Below are positions 35,995 through 45,495 of a stretch of 64,000 bases of DNA, piece after piece. Location: assembly GCF_036016755.1 (NCBI RefSeq), contig NZ_JAYXIH010000010.1, positions 44,149 to 108,148 on the forward strand. Reading direction: 5' to 3'. The notes beneath the pieces were generated by a model that saw only the letters and a list, made by a program, of their open reading frames with translations, was not told where the DNA came from and searched no databases. Source of the stretch: Aurantimonas coralicida_A. Lineage in GTDB: Bacteria > Pseudomonadota > Alphaproteobacteria > Rhizobiales > Rhizobiaceae. Made by a program: the position numbers and the translations under genes. Positions within the stretch are counted from its first letter, which is position 1, and each line of letters begins with the position of its first letter.

Positions 35995-36521
35995 GCCCAA
36001 CGCTCGGCGATGGCGTCACTCTCGTTCTTGGCGGAGCCCGCTCCGGCAAGAGCGCCCTTGCCGAGCGACTGGCCGAAGCAAGCGGTCTTGCTCCCGTGTA
36101 TCTCGCGACCGGCAGGGCTTTCGACGCCGAGATGGAGGCGCGTATCGGCGAGCACCAGGGGCGACGTGGCAACGGCTGGCGAACGGTTGAAGTGCCGCTC
36201 GATCTGGTTGCCGCGATCGGGCGAGAAGCGGGGCCAGAGCGCGTGGTCCTCGTCGATTGCCTGACGCTGTGGTTGACCAACCTCATGATGGAGCGGCGTC
36301 CGATCGCCGCGGAATGCCAGGCGCTGGTCAACTGCCTCGCCACGAGGGTTCCAGGTTCGGTGATCCTCGTTTCCAACGAGGTCGGGCTCGGGATCGTGCC
36401 GGAAAACGAGATGGCCCGTGATTTTCGTGATCACGCGGGCCGATTGCACCAAGCGGTTGCGGCGGTCGCGGCGAAGGTCCTCTTCGTCACCGCCGGCCTA
36501 CCGATGATATTGAAGGGCTGA
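35991..36521 (+). CDS. cobU: Adenosylcobinamide kinase / guanylyltransferase
   Basis: This bifunctional enzyme (CobU/CobP) phosphorylates adenosylcobinamide and then attaches GMP in nucleotide-loop assembly. The 176-residue protein has the P-loop LGGARSGKSALAE, the family motif VYLATGRAFDAEMEARIGEH with the guanylylated His, VLVDCLTLWLTNL and SNEVGLGIVPEN. It starts at GTG 35991 overlapping the cbtA stop by four bases. Confidence 0.92.
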   Translation: MSPTLGDGVTLVLGGARSGKSALAERLAEASGLAPVYLATGRAFDAEMEARIGEHQGRRGNGWRTVEVPLDLVAAIGREAGPERVVLVDCLTLWLTNLMMERRPIAAECQALVNCLATRVPGSVILVSNEVGLGIVPENEMARDFRDHAGRLHQAVAAVAAKVLFVTAGLPMILKG

Positions 36522-36567
36522 TCGCCGACCGCCAAGGTCGAGGCGATCGCGACAACGGAGGCACTCC

Positions 36568-37650
36568 ATGCAGGGCCAGAAGATTCCCGCCACCGTCATC
36601 ACCGGGTTCCTCGGAGCCGGCAAGACGACGCTGATCCGCAACCTCCTGCAGAATGCCGGGGGGAGGAAGATCGCGCTGATCATCAACGAGTTCGGCGATC
36701 TCGGCGTCGATGGTGACATCCTCAAGGGTTGCGGTATCGAAACGTGCAGCGAGGACGACGTTGTCGAACTGACCAATGGCTGCATCTGCTGCACCGTGGC
36801 CGACGACTTCATCCCGACTATGACCAAGCTTTTGGAGCGCGAGCGCGTACCCGATCACATCGTCATCGAAACCTCGGGTCTCGCCTTGCCGCAGCCGCTG
36901 GTCGCGGCCTTCAACTGGCCGGAGGTGAAGACGCGGGTGACCGTCGACGGCGTCGTTACGGTGATCGATACAGCGGCGGTCGCCGACGGCCGCTTCGCCG
37001 ACGACGAGGTGAAGGTCGCGGCCCAGCGGGCGGCGGACTCGAGCCTCGACCACGACAACCCGTTGGAGGAGTTGTTCGAGGACCAGATCGCGGCAGCCGA
37101 CCTCATCGTGCTCAACAAGGCCGATCTGGTCGACGCTCCGACACTGGAGCGGGTGCGGCGTGAGATCGGGCAGAAGAGCGCGCGCGCGGTGAAGATCGTC
37201 ACGGCGGAGGGCGGCAAGCTGCCGGCAGACGTGCTGCTCGGCATCGCGGCCGGCACGGAAGATCTCATCGCGGCGCGCAAATCGCATCACGAGCTTGAGC
37301 ATGAAGGCGAGGCGCACGACCACGACCATGACGAGTTCGAGAGCTTCGTCGTCGACGCCGGCACTGTTCCTGATCCCGCGACCTTCGCAAAGGGTCTGTC
37401 GAGACTGATCGCGACCCACGACATCTTGCGGCTGAAGGGCTTCGCCGATGTGCCGGGCAAGCCGATGCGGCTGGTCGTGCAGGCGGTCGGCAAGCGTATC
37501 GAAACCTATTTCGACCGTGCCTGGGCACCCGGCGAAACCCGGGCCACGCGTCTTGTCGTCATCGGGTTGCACGACGGTATCGACGCGGTGCGGATCGAGG
37601 CCGAGATCCGGGCGCTGGCCGAGAGCGCGGCCAAAGAAGCCGCCGAGTAG
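36568..37650 (+). CDS. cobW: CobW GTPase, cobalt metallochaperone
   Basis: CobW is a G3E-family GTPase thought to deliver cobalt to the CobNST chelatase. The 360-residue protein has Walker A GFLGAGKTT, the metal-binding CICC motif in TNGCICCTVADDF, the guanine motif NKAD, a His-rich loop (HEGEAHDHDHDE, near residue 250) and a CobW C-terminal domain. It lies 12 bp before cobN, consistent with a chaperone role. Confidence 0.94.
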   Translation: MQGQKIPATVITGFLGAGKTTLIRNLLQNAGGRKIALIINEFGDLGVDGDILKGCGIETCSEDDVVELTNGCICCTVADDFIPTMTKLLERERVPDHIVIETSGLALPQPLVAAFNWPEVKTRVTVDGVVTVIDTAAVADGRFADDEVKVAAQRAADSSLDHDNPLEELFEDQIAAADLIVLNKADLVDAPTLERVRREIGQKSARAVKIVTAEGGKLPADVLLGIAAGTEDLIAARKSHHELEHEGEAHDHDHDEFESFVVDAGTVPDPATFAKGLSRLIATHDILRLKGFADVPGKPMRLVVQAVGKRIETYFDRAWAPGETRATRLVVIGLHDGIDAVRIEAEIRALAESAAKEAAE

Positions 37651-37662
37651 CGGGCGCTTTCC

Positions 37663-40600
37663 TTGCATCTCCTTCTCGCCCAGAAAGGCACGATCGACGA
37701 CGGCGGCGAGGCGGTCGACCTCGGCCAGTCGCCGGCCGATGTCGTTGTGCTGTCGGCGGCCGACACGGAGATCGCCAGCCTTGCGGCGGCGGCCCGGCGC
37801 CTCGGCGATGCGGCGCCGACGCTGCGCCTCGCCAATCTCCTGCGCCTCAGACATCCTATGTCGGTCGATGTCTATGTCGAGCGAACGCTGCGCCACGCCA
37901 AGCTCGTCGTGGTGCGGCTGCTCGGCGGCGCGGCGTACTGGCCCTACGGGCTGGACGCGCTGCTCGCCAACGCGCAGGCGGCGGGAGCCAAGCTCGCAGT
38001 CGTACCCGGCGACGACAAGCCGGATGAGGGGCTCGACCACTACACCACGATTCCGATCGCCGAGCGCGACCGGCTCTGGCGCTATCTGGTCGAGGGCGGC
38101 GCGGCGAATGCCGGGAAATTCCTGGAGGGTTGCGGCGCGATCCTTGGCGGCGGCGAATGGCCGGCCGAGGCGCAACCGCTGTTGAAGGCGGGGGTGCTGG
38201 AGATTGGGGCTTCTCACCCTCCCCTTGATGGGGAGGTGGGCGCGCGCGCCCTTGCCGCGATCGTGTTCTACCGGGCGCTGGTGCAGAGCGGGCAGACCGA
38301 GCCGGTGGAGGCGCTGGCGCGGGCGCTGGCCGCGCGGGGGCTGGTGGTGCTGCCGATCTTCGTTTCCAGCCTGAAGGACCCGGTGTCGATCGAGACCGTG
38401 CGGGCACTGTTCGCCGGTCGAGCTCCGGACGTCGTCGTCAATCTGACCGGATTCGCGGTGTCCTCGCCGGGCGGAGAGGGGGTGCCGACCGTGCTCGAGG
38501 AACAGGGGGCTGTCGTCCTGCAGGCAGTTCTCGCGAGCGGGTCGGCGGAAAGCTGGAAGACATCCGCGCAAGGGTTGTCGGCCCGTGATCTGGCGATGAG
38601 CGTCGCGCTGCCGGAGGTCGACGGCCGGGTGCTGTCGCGTGCCATTGCCTTCAAGTCGGCCGGCGAATGGGACGCGCTAACCGAGACGGACATCGTCGCG
38701 CACCGCTCGGTGGCCGACCGTGTGGCGTTCGTCGCCGAGCTCGCGGCCCGTTGGGCGCGGCTGCGGCGGAAGCCTGTTTCGGAGAAGCGGGTGGCGATCC
38801 TGCTCGCCAACTATCCCAACCGGGACGGGCGGCTCGGCAACGGGGTAGGGCTCGACACGCCGGCCGGGACGATCGAAGTGCTCGAGGCGATGGCGGCGGC
38901 GGGCTATCCGGTGATGGATATTCCCGCTGATGGCAACGCGCTGATCGACCATCTGATGGCCGGTCCGACCAATGCCGGCACCGCGATGCGCAAGGTGCGC
39001 GAGACGCTGTCGGTCGAGGCCTATCGACGGTTCTTCGCGGGACTGCCGGAGGCCGTGCGGTCGGCGGTGATCGAGCGGTGGGGCGCGCCGGAGAGCGACC
39101 CATTCGTGGTGACGCATCGCGGCGAGGCGGCCTTCGCGTTGCCGCTGGCGCGTTTCGGCGAGACGCTGGTCGGCATCCAGCCGGCGCGCGGCTACAACAT
39201 CGACCCGAAGGAGACCTACCACTCGCCGGACCTCGTGCCGCCGCACAATTATCTGGCGCTCTATGCTTTCCTGCGCACCGAATATGACGTGGACGCCGTC
39301 GTCCATATGGGCAAGCACGGCAATCTCGAATGGCTGCCGGGCAAGGCGCTGGCGCTGTCGGAGGGCTGTTTTCCCGAGGCGGTATTCGGGCCGTTGCCGC
39401 ATCTCTACCCGTTCATCGTCAACGATCCGGGCGAGGGCACGCAGGCCAAGCGGCGGACCAGCGCCGTCATCGTCGACCATCTGACGCCGCCACTGACGCG
39501 GGCGGAGACCTACGGGCCGCTGCGCGACCTGGAGGCGCTGGTCGACGAATATTACGAGGCGGCCGGCACCGACCCGCGCCGGCTGACGCTGTTGAAGGGG
39601 CGCATTCTCGATCTGGTCCGCGACATCGGCCTCGACCACGATGCCGGGATCGCGGCGAAGGACGCCGAGGAGACGGCGCTGGAAAAGCTCGACGCCTATC
39701 TTTGCGACCTGAAGGAAATGCAGATCCGCGACGGCCTGCACGTTTTCGGACTGGCGCCGGAGGGGCGGCTGTTGACCGATCTCGTCGTGGCGCTGGCGCG
39801 GCTTCCGCGCGGGACGAAGCCGGGCGAGGCCTCGCTGCACCGGGCGATCGCCGCGGATTTATTTAGCGATGAGGGGGCGCCGTTCGATCCGCTCGACTGC
39901 GACATGGCGGCGCCGTGGGAGGGGCCGCGTCCACAGGTTTTGCGGAATTTGTCCACTGACCCGTGGCGGACGCATGGCGATACGGTGGAGCGCATCGAAC
40001 TGCTGGCGGCAAAGCTCGTCGCCGGCGAGATCGCGCCCCAGCCGGAGTGGCAATCCACAGGCGTCGTCATGGCGGATGTGACGGCGCGGTTGAAGCCGGC
40101 GGTGACGGGGTCCGGCCCGGCCGAGATCGCCGGGCTGCTCGCAGGGCTTTCCGGCCGCTTCGTGCCGCCGGGACCGTCCGGCGCGCCGACGCGGGGACGG
40201 GCGGACGTCTTGCCGACGGGCCGCAACTTCTTCTCGGTCGACACCCGCGCAGTGCCGACCGAAGCCGCCTGGCATCTCGGCAAGAAGTCTGCCGAACTCC
40301 TGGTGATCCGCCACCTTCAGGATCACGGCGAATGGCCGAGCTCGATCGGGCTCACCGCCTGGGGCACGTCCAACATGCGCACCGGCGGCGACGACATCGC
40401 GCAAGCACTGGCGCTGATCGGGGCGAAGCCGGTCTGGGACCGCGCCTCGCGCCGCGTCACCGGCTACGAGATCGTGACGCTCGCCGAACTCGGGCGACCA
40501 CGGGTCGACGTCACGCTGCGCATTTCCGGTTTCTTCCGCGATGCCTTCCCGGACCAGATCGCTCTGTTCGACCGGGCGGTCCGTGCGATCGGCGCGCTGG

Positions 40601-41427
40601 ACGAGGAAGCCGGCGACAATCCGATCGCCGCGCGGATGGCGGCTGAGCGGCAGGCCTTCGTAGCGGAAGGACAGTCACCGGAAGAGGCGGACAAGCGCGC
40701 CGGCTTCCGGATCTTCGGATCGAAACCCGGTGCCTACGGGGCGGGGCTGCAGGCGCTGATCGACGAAAAGGGTTGGGAGACACAAGCCGATCTGGCGGAA
40801 AGCTATCTCGTCTGGGGCTCTTATGCGTACGGGGCAGACGCCGAAGGCGAGGCCGAGCGCACGAGTTTCGAGACGCGACTTGCCGGCATCGAGGCGGTGG
40901 TCCAGAATCAGGACAATCGCGAGCACGACCTTCTGGATTCCGACGATTACTACCAGTTCGAGGGCGGGATGACGGCGGCGGTGGAACATGTCTCCGGCAC
41001 CCGGCCCGTCGTCTATCACAACGACCATTCCCGGCCAGAGCGGCCGGTCGTGCGGACGCTGGAGGAAGAGATCGGTCGGGTCGTCAGGGCCCGCGTCGTC
41101 AACCCGAAATGGATCGCCGGGATCATGCGCCACGGCTATAAAGGGGCTTTCGAGATCGCCGCGACGGTCGACTATCTCTTCGCTTTCTCCGCGACGACGG
41201 GCGCGGTGCGCGATCATCATTTCGACGCGGTCTATCAGGCCTTCGTCGCCGATGACGACGTGCGCGCGTTCATGCTGGAGAACAACCCGAACGCCTATCG
41301 CGAGATGAGCGACCGGCTCGCCGAGGCGATCGACCGGGGCCTGTGGACGCCGCGCTCCAACTCGGCGCGGGCCGAGCTGGGTGTTATGGACAGGCTGGAT
41401 GATGCGGAAACGGAGGGCGTAACATGA
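37663..41427 (+). CDS. cobN: Cobaltochelatase subunit CobN
   Basis: CobN is the large subunit of the ATP-dependent aerobic cobaltochelatase that inserts Co into hydrogenobyrinate diamide with CobS and CobT. The 1254-residue protein shows the family landmarks VVHMGKHGNLEWLPGKALALS, GTSNMRTGGDDIAQALALIG, LTLRISGFFRD-type core and the C-terminal block WIAGIMRHGYKGAFEIAATVDYLFAF. The start is TTG 37663, 12 bp after cobW. Its last four bases overlap cobO. cobS and cobT are not in this window. Confidence 0.95.
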   Translation: MHLLLAQKGTIDDGGEAVDLGQSPADVVVLSAADTEIASLAAAARRLGDAAPTLRLANLLRLRHPMSVDVYVERTLRHAKLVVVRLLGGAAYWPYGLDALLANAQAAGAKLAVVPGDDKPDEGLDHYTTIPIAERDRLWRYLVEGGAANAGKFLEGCGAILGGGEWPAEAQPLLKAGVLEIGASHPPLDGEVGARALAAIVFYRALVQSGQTEPVEALARALAARGLVVLPIFVSSLKDPVSIETVRALFAGRAPDVVVNLTGFAVSSPGGEGVPTVLEEQGAVVLQAVLASGSAESWKTSAQGLSARDLAMSVALPEVDGRVLSRAIAFKSAGEWDALTETDIVAHRSVADRVAFVAELAARWARLRRKPVSEKRVAILLANYPNRDGRLGNGVGLDTPAGTIEVLEAMAAAGYPVMDIPADGNALIDHLMAGPTNAGTAMRKVRETLSVEAYRRFFAGLPEAVRSAVIERWGAPESDPFVVTHRGEAAFALPLARFGETLVGIQPARGYNIDPKETYHSPDLVPPHNYLALYAFLRTEYDVDAVVHMGKHGNLEWLPGKALALSEGCFPEAVFGPLPHLYPFIVNDPGEGTQAKRRTSAVIVDHLTPPLTRAETYGPLRDLEALVDEYYEAAGTDPRRLTLLKGRILDLVRDIGLDHDAGIAAKDAEETALEKLDAYLCDLKEMQIRDGLHVFGLAPEGRLLTDLVVALARLPRGTKPGEASLHRAIAADLFSDEGAPFDPLDCDMAAPWEGPRPQVLRNLSTDPWRTHGDTVERIELLAAKLVAGEIAPQPEWQSTGVVMADVTARLKPAVTGSGPAEIAGLLAGLSGRFVPPGPSGAPTRGRADVLPTGRNFFSVDTRAVPTEAAWHLGKKSAELLVIRHLQDHGEWPSSIGLTAWGTSNMRTGGDDIAQALALIGAKPVWDRASRRVTGYEIVTLAELGRPRVDVTLRISGFFRDAFPDQIALFDRAVRAIGALDEEAGDNPIAARMAAERQAFVAEGQSPEEADKRAGFRIFGSKPGAYGAGLQALIDEKGWETQADLAESYLVWGSYAYGADAEGEAERTSFETRLAGIEAVVQNQDNREHDLLDSDDYYQFEGGMTAAVEHVSGTRPVVYHNDHSRPERPVVRTLEEEIGRVVRARVVNPKWIAGIMRHGYKGAFEIAATVDYLFAFSATTGAVRDHHFDAVYQAFVADDDVRAFMLENNPNAYREMSDRLAEAIDRGLWTPRSNSARAELGVMDRLDDAETEGVT

Positions 41428-42062
41428 CCGACAAAGCCAAGATCACGGACGGAATGTCGGAGGAAGACCTCGACGCCCGCCATGCCGAGAAGATGAAGAA
41501 GAAGAAGGCGGCGCGCGACAAGATCCTCGCCACCAAGACGATCGAGAAGGGCCTTCTGATCGTCCATACCGGCAAGGGCAAGGGCAAGTCGACGGCCGCC
41601 TTCGGCCTCGTCTTCCGGGCGCTCGGCAACGGCATGAAGGTCGCCATCGTGCAGTTCGTCAAGGGCAAGTGGGAGACCGGCGAGCGCAAGGTGCTGGAGC
41701 ATTTTCCCGACCAGGTGACGATGACCGCGATGGGCGACGGGTTTACCTGGGAGACGCAGGACCGCCAGCGCGACATCACCGCCGCCAAGGCCGCCTGGGA
41801 GCGGGCCAAGGCGCTGATCATGGATGACGAGCACCAGCTGGTGCTGCTCGACGAACTCAACATCGTCCTGCGCTACGACTATCTCGACATCGCCGAGGTG
41901 GTCGAATTCCTCAAGGGCAAGCCGGCGATGAAGCATGTCGTCGTCACCGGCCGCAACGCCAAGGACGAGCTGATCGAGATCGCCGACCTCGTCACCGAGA
42001 TGGAGATGATCAAGCATCCGTTCCGCTCCGGCGTGAAGGCGCAGGTCGGCATCGAGTTTTAG
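41424..42062 (+). CDS. cobO: Cob(I)alamin adenosyltransferase CobO
   Basis: CobO/CobA-type enzymes attach the adenosyl group to reduced corrinoids. The 212-residue protein has the P-loop GKGKGKSTAAFG, VAIVQFVKGKWETGE, the LLDELNIVLRYDYLD block and VVVTGRNAKDELIEIADLVTEM. The N-terminal MSEEDLDARHAEKMKKKKAARDK helix is typical. It closes the cob gene string. The 284 bp downstream (42063-42346) hold no gene I can support. Confidence 0.94.
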   Translation: MTDKAKITDGMSEEDLDARHAEKMKKKKAARDKILATKTIEKGLLIVHTGKGKGKSTAAFGLVFRALGNGMKVAIVQFVKGKWETGERKVLEHFPDQVTMTAMGDGFTWETQDRQRDITAAKAAWERAKALIMDDEHQLVLLDELNIVLRYDYLDIAEVVEFLKGKPAMKHVVVTGRNAKDELIEIADLVTEMEMIKHPFRSGVKAQVGIEF

Positions 42063-42346
42063 GGGAGGGTGGTAAGGTTTTGGGGTGTCGGTGTCCGCTT
42101 CGGATTGCTGCTTTGGGCGGAGGCGGTCAGTCCGCTTTCGGCGCCCGGTAGGGATCAAGCGGCCGTTCCGGAGCACGCATTTTGCTGAAACAGAATGGGC
42201 AATTCTGTTTTCAAGGCCCATATCGCCTTTCAAGTGGAGAGTACCCCATCTTATCGCCCACGCACTCGGTATGTCCGCTTCGGTGAAGGGTGTTGGTCAG
42301 CCCAGTCGCGGGGCTGACCAATGGCTCAAGCGATGAACCGGTCCGA

Positions 42347-44086
42347 TCACACGGCGATCATTTGTTCCGATTTTGGGCGATGCTGGTTCTTCATGATTGC
42401 AAAGAGACGCCGCGCGTCCTTCACATAACCACTGCTAAGGCGCTCAAAAGTCTTGGTCTCAACCGAGATGCCGCGGGTGTTGCTCGTGGCGTTGGCTACA
42501 TTGCCGCCGAGGGTGATGACCGCGTGCGGTCGGGCCGCGATGATTAGGTCGGTGTGACTGGGAAACCTGCTTTGCGTTTCCGCTTCGTCATAGGTGGTCT
42601 CAGTCTCGCGCCATTGACACAGCAAGTCACCCACCTGCGGCTGTGCCTCATCGAGCCGATAGCCAATGAAATCGCGGTCGCGGCCGAGGATCCGGTTCTG
42701 AATCGACTCGTGGATGTAGGTCGAATGGCGGATGTCGAAGGTCGTCTTGGTGTAACCGGCATTTTCGAGGATAAAGGAGATGAACGCGGCCGACCAGGGC
42801 GAGCTGATGTCCGTACCGCTGAGCCCGGGGAGCCCCCGGGCGGTCCACATCTCGTTAATGTAGCTACTATAGGGTTGACGGTCCTCTCGGCCGTCGCCTT
42901 TATCGAAGCGAATCCACTCGCTAATGGCCTCTTGGATGGCGCGCTCGACCAATTGGCTCTCATTGTGCCGAAGATAGCGGGCAAATAGGAAACCCTCTTG
43001 GTCGGTGCCGTCTACCTTGACCGAGCATGGCAGGTAACCGTTCTGAATCGCCCCCCCGGTATGGATTGCCCGAACGCCGTGATCCAGGGTTTGGAAGATA
43101 TTACTGTTGTCGTCGCTGTCGGGCGCGGAGCGCAGAAAGAGCTTCTCGGCTGCGACCCAATAGATAGTGCCTGCACCCGAGGTGGCTGGTGTGCCTGGAC
43201 CGCTTTCCGACATGGCCTCACCGGATGCGCCCGCGTCGGCGTGTTTCGTCGGTGCCTGTGGGGCGCTTTTATCCCGTAATTTTTGGTCGAGGTCGGCCGC
43301 GCGTATCCGGTCGGCCATCTCCGCGGACATTGCCCTCTCAGCCGCAAAATTCCACCAATTGAAACCGACAATATCCTTGTAGCCGTCGAACTCATTGAGG
43401 AATTCTTCGAGTTTCTCCTCGGCGCGAGCCTGGGTCCAACCGGACGCTTCGCCCCAATAGGCTTGACCCGTCACGATTAAGGGCTTCGTTACGACTTGTT
43501 GCCAGTGGTAAATACAGGCGCGTGTGTAATCCGCAGGGCTCTTTTCTTTGAGGCCCGAGATCGGCGTTTGGGCAATCATATTCGCGTTTGGAAACCAGAA
43601 CCAATAAACCTGTGGTGCAAAGTAGTCTGCATAATCGTCGAGTGCCGACATGATCTCCGGCTCGTGCCAGTCAATGTAGCCGAAGGAGGAAACGACCAAA
43701 GGCGTTTCCCCCAATAAGCTGCGGGCTTCTTTACCGAATTTCTTGGCCCTGACAACGTTCCATTGCGCGCCGCTGACGCCGTTTTCGATGTCGGCTATGT
43801 AGCAATCGGGCGCATAGCTCTTAACTGCTGCGTCAAGATTTTCGAGATCGCGATCGGGATTGTTGCCGTCGCACCAGCCCCAAATCCCTACGGAGAGCCC
43901 GACATCACGCATCGCATCGGCTAGCGACTTGTTCGCGCTCGTTTTCCATAGGCCATTCTTGTTGTGGGCTCGAAGCCAGGCATGAGACATGTTTAAAGCG
44001 GAAATCGCCTGAGCCGCTTTCTTAGCAGACCCATATTTATTGATTGTATAATCTGGATCGTAGACGAAAGCGCCATGACTATACAT
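42347..44086 (-). CDS. Three-domain hydrolase: GH25-like barrel, SH3-like, DUF2272
   Basis: This 579-residue protein is probably a cell-wall or glycan hydrolase. Residues 1-265 look like a GH25-type TIM barrel (GLSVGIWGWCDG, IADIENG with Asp99-x-Glu101 like the GH25 DxE pair, SFGYIDWHEPE, PQVYWFWFP, GFNWWNFAAE). A Pro/Ser-rich linker (270-305) leads to an SH3-like segment (306-373, KLFLRSAPDSDD). Residues 377-560 match DUF2272, an NlpC-like fold (SSPWSAAFISFILENAGY, RHSTYIHES, GDLLCQWRE, HTDLIIA). There is no signal peptide or membrane anchor, so export would need another route. It lies alone in a lower-GC patch, suggesting transfer. Confidence 0.65.
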   Translation of the reverse strand: MYSHGAFVYDPDYTINKYGSAKKAAQAISALNMSHAWLRAHNKNGLWKTSANKSLADAMRDVGLSVGIWGWCDGNNPDRDLENLDAAVKSYAPDCYIADIENGVSGAQWNVVRAKKFGKEARSLLGETPLVVSSFGYIDWHEPEIMSALDDYADYFAPQVYWFWFPNANMIAQTPISGLKEKSPADYTRACIYHWQQVVTKPLIVTGQAYWGEASGWTQARAEEKLEEFLNEFDGYKDIVGFNWWNFAAERAMSAEMADRIRAADLDQKLRDKSAPQAPTKHADAGASGEAMSESGPGTPATSGAGTIYWVAAEKLFLRSAPDSDDNSNIFQTLDHGVRAIHTGGAIQNGYLPCSVKVDGTDQEGFLFARYLRHNESQLVERAIQEAISEWIRFDKGDGREDRQPYSSYINEMWTARGLPGLSGTDISSPWSAAFISFILENAGYTKTTFDIRHSTYIHESIQNRILGRDRDFIGYRLDEAQPQVGDLLCQWRETETTYDEAETQSRFPSHTDLIIAARPHAVITLGGNVANATSNTRGISVETKTFERLSSGYVKDARRLFAIMKNQHRPKSEQMIAV

Positions 44087-44688
44087 TTTTGATCTCCTTT
44101 TAGTTGTCTATTTAATATTATAATTATTGATTTATAATCAATCGGCATTACAATTATTGATTTTTTACTTTACTTATGTATAAGAAATATTACTCTTACA
44201 CCCCAATCGATGGGTGGCGTGTCGGCCGGCACCTCTACGGTCACTCTCAACTGTTCGCCATTCCGATACAAAAATCAGAAGAGACGACACTGGGTAACAG
44301 TTTTGAAAATTCAGTTTCGAATGAATGTTGTTCTTTAGGTGCCGCCGCCGCATTCGCTTGTGGTTCTATTTTCCGTTAGAATCCTCCCTCCATTCGTAGA
44401 ATTTATGCTATAATATCCTCATTGTATCCATCCATACATCTAACTTCTGACTAAGCGTAAGATACACACCTCGGACGAGAAATAAAGGGCATGAGAAGTG
44501 GCCATCTAAAATAGAACAATCGTATTCGGTTTCACCGGGCGAACGTCCGCTCCACGGTTCAGACAACCGGGCTTTGAACGACCGACATGGCTCGGATTGA
44601 GGCACTCCGATGGGGTGCCGAATGTCCGACACACCTCAGGAGGCGCCTTGCGCCGTTCGCCACCACGAGGCCCCGACCGCAGCCGGCC
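44087..44688. other. AT-rich 602-bp region without a clear gene
   Basis: Composition drops sharply to AT-rich compared with all surroundings. It contains AATTATTGATTT twice (44122-44133 and 44152-44163, exactly 30 bp apart) and ATTGATT/AATCAAT as an inverted repeat (44126-44142), placed just upstream of the minus-strand hydrolase. These may be operator or nucleoid-protein sites. A 67-codon plus-strand frame (44176-44379) has no convincing coding character. This looks like a foreign patch. Confidence 0.45.
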
Positions 44689-45354
44689 CTAAACGTTCGC
44701 CACCACGAAATCCGCTGCGACGCTTTTTTCCAGCACCAGCCGCATGTTGGGCAGGTCGTTGCCGTCCATCTTGTCGCGTAGCGCGGCGCCAGCGAGGCCA
44801 TAGCCGACCCAGCGCTTGGTCAGGCGGTCTTGCAGCACCGCCTCCGGCACGGCGAGCATCACCGTCATGTCGAAGCGCTGGCACAGCGGTGCCCAGGCGG
44901 GATCGTCGAGCAGCAGATAATTGCCCTCGACGAGGATGATGGGGGTGGATGCCGCGATGATCCGGGCCCCGGCGCGGGCGATCTCGATCGCCCGGTCAAA
45001 CACCGGGACCGCCACGTCGCGGCCGTCGCCGGCCCGCAGCCGGTCGAGCATGACGGCCAAGCCGTCGACGTCGAAAGTGTGCGGCGCGCCCTTGCGCGGT
45101 CGATCGCCGCGCGCGGCGAGAACGGCGTCATCGAAATGAAAACCGTCCATCGGCAGAATGTCGGTCGAACCCGGCGATGCGGCGTTCAGGCGGTCGCTGA
45201 GCCGTTCGACGAAGGTGCTCTTGCCCGAGCCGGGCGAGCCGGCAATGGCGACGATCAGGCGGCCGGACTTTTGCCGCGCCGCGATCGCGTCCGCGAGGGC
45301 ATCCGGCGTGATCGTCTCGGGGTCTCCGGGGGTGGTGCAATCGGAGAAAGTCAC
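44689..45354 (-). CDS. PanK/uridine kinase-like P-loop kinase (FrcK-like)
   Basis: This 221-residue P-loop kinase belongs to the phosphoribulokinase/uridine kinase/pantothenate kinase superfamily, resembling proteins annotated as fructose-transport kinase FrcK. Motifs seen: Walker A AGSPGSGKSTFVE (about residue 38), LPMDGFHFDDAVL, RKGAPHTFDVDGL, VPVFDRAIEIA and VEGNYLLLDDPAW. The substrate is not determined. It starts at GTG 45354, divergent from the glyoxalase-fold gene across 141 bp. Confidence 0.78.
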   Translation of the reverse strand: MTFSDCTTPGDPETITPDALADAIAARQKSGRLIVAIAGSPGSGKSTFVERLSDRLNAASPGSTDILPMDGFHFDDAVLAARGDRPRKGAPHTFDVDGLAVMLDRLRAGDGRDVAVPVFDRAIEIARAGARIIAASTPIILVEGNYLLLDDPAWAPLCQRFDMTVMLAVPEAVLQDRLTKRWVGYGLAGAALRDKMDGNDLPNMRLVLEKSVAADFVVANV

Positions 45355-45412
45355 GTCGTCGCTCCGCTATCCGTTCGGCATGTGAAAACGGCTGTTCACA
45401 AAACAGAGACGA

Positions 45413-45423
45413 TTCGTTACGAA
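45413..45423. promoter_or_regulatory. Operator-like palindrome upstream of the mhqO-like gene
   Basis: TTCGT-T-ACGAA is a perfect odd palindrome midway in the divergent region, 72 bp before the plus-strand start. It is of the size bound by MarR or HxlR-type dimers; no such regulator gene is in the window. Confidence 0.3.
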
Positions 45424-45495
45424 CCGGCCTCTTTTCATCGGGGGTGTGAATCCGCTTATTTCGTCGAGGAATTTGAACCGCACGGAGCAACCGCC

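Noticed and set aside
37663..41427. CobN as a magnesium chelatase subunit (BchH/ChlH)
   Set aside because: The context of cobW, cobO, cobU and a B12 riboswitch, with no chlorophyll genes, supports cobalt chelatase.
44176..44379. 67-codon plus-strand ORF in the AT-rich patch
   Set aside because: It has no ribosome site or domain and its composition fits chance in AT-rich DNA.
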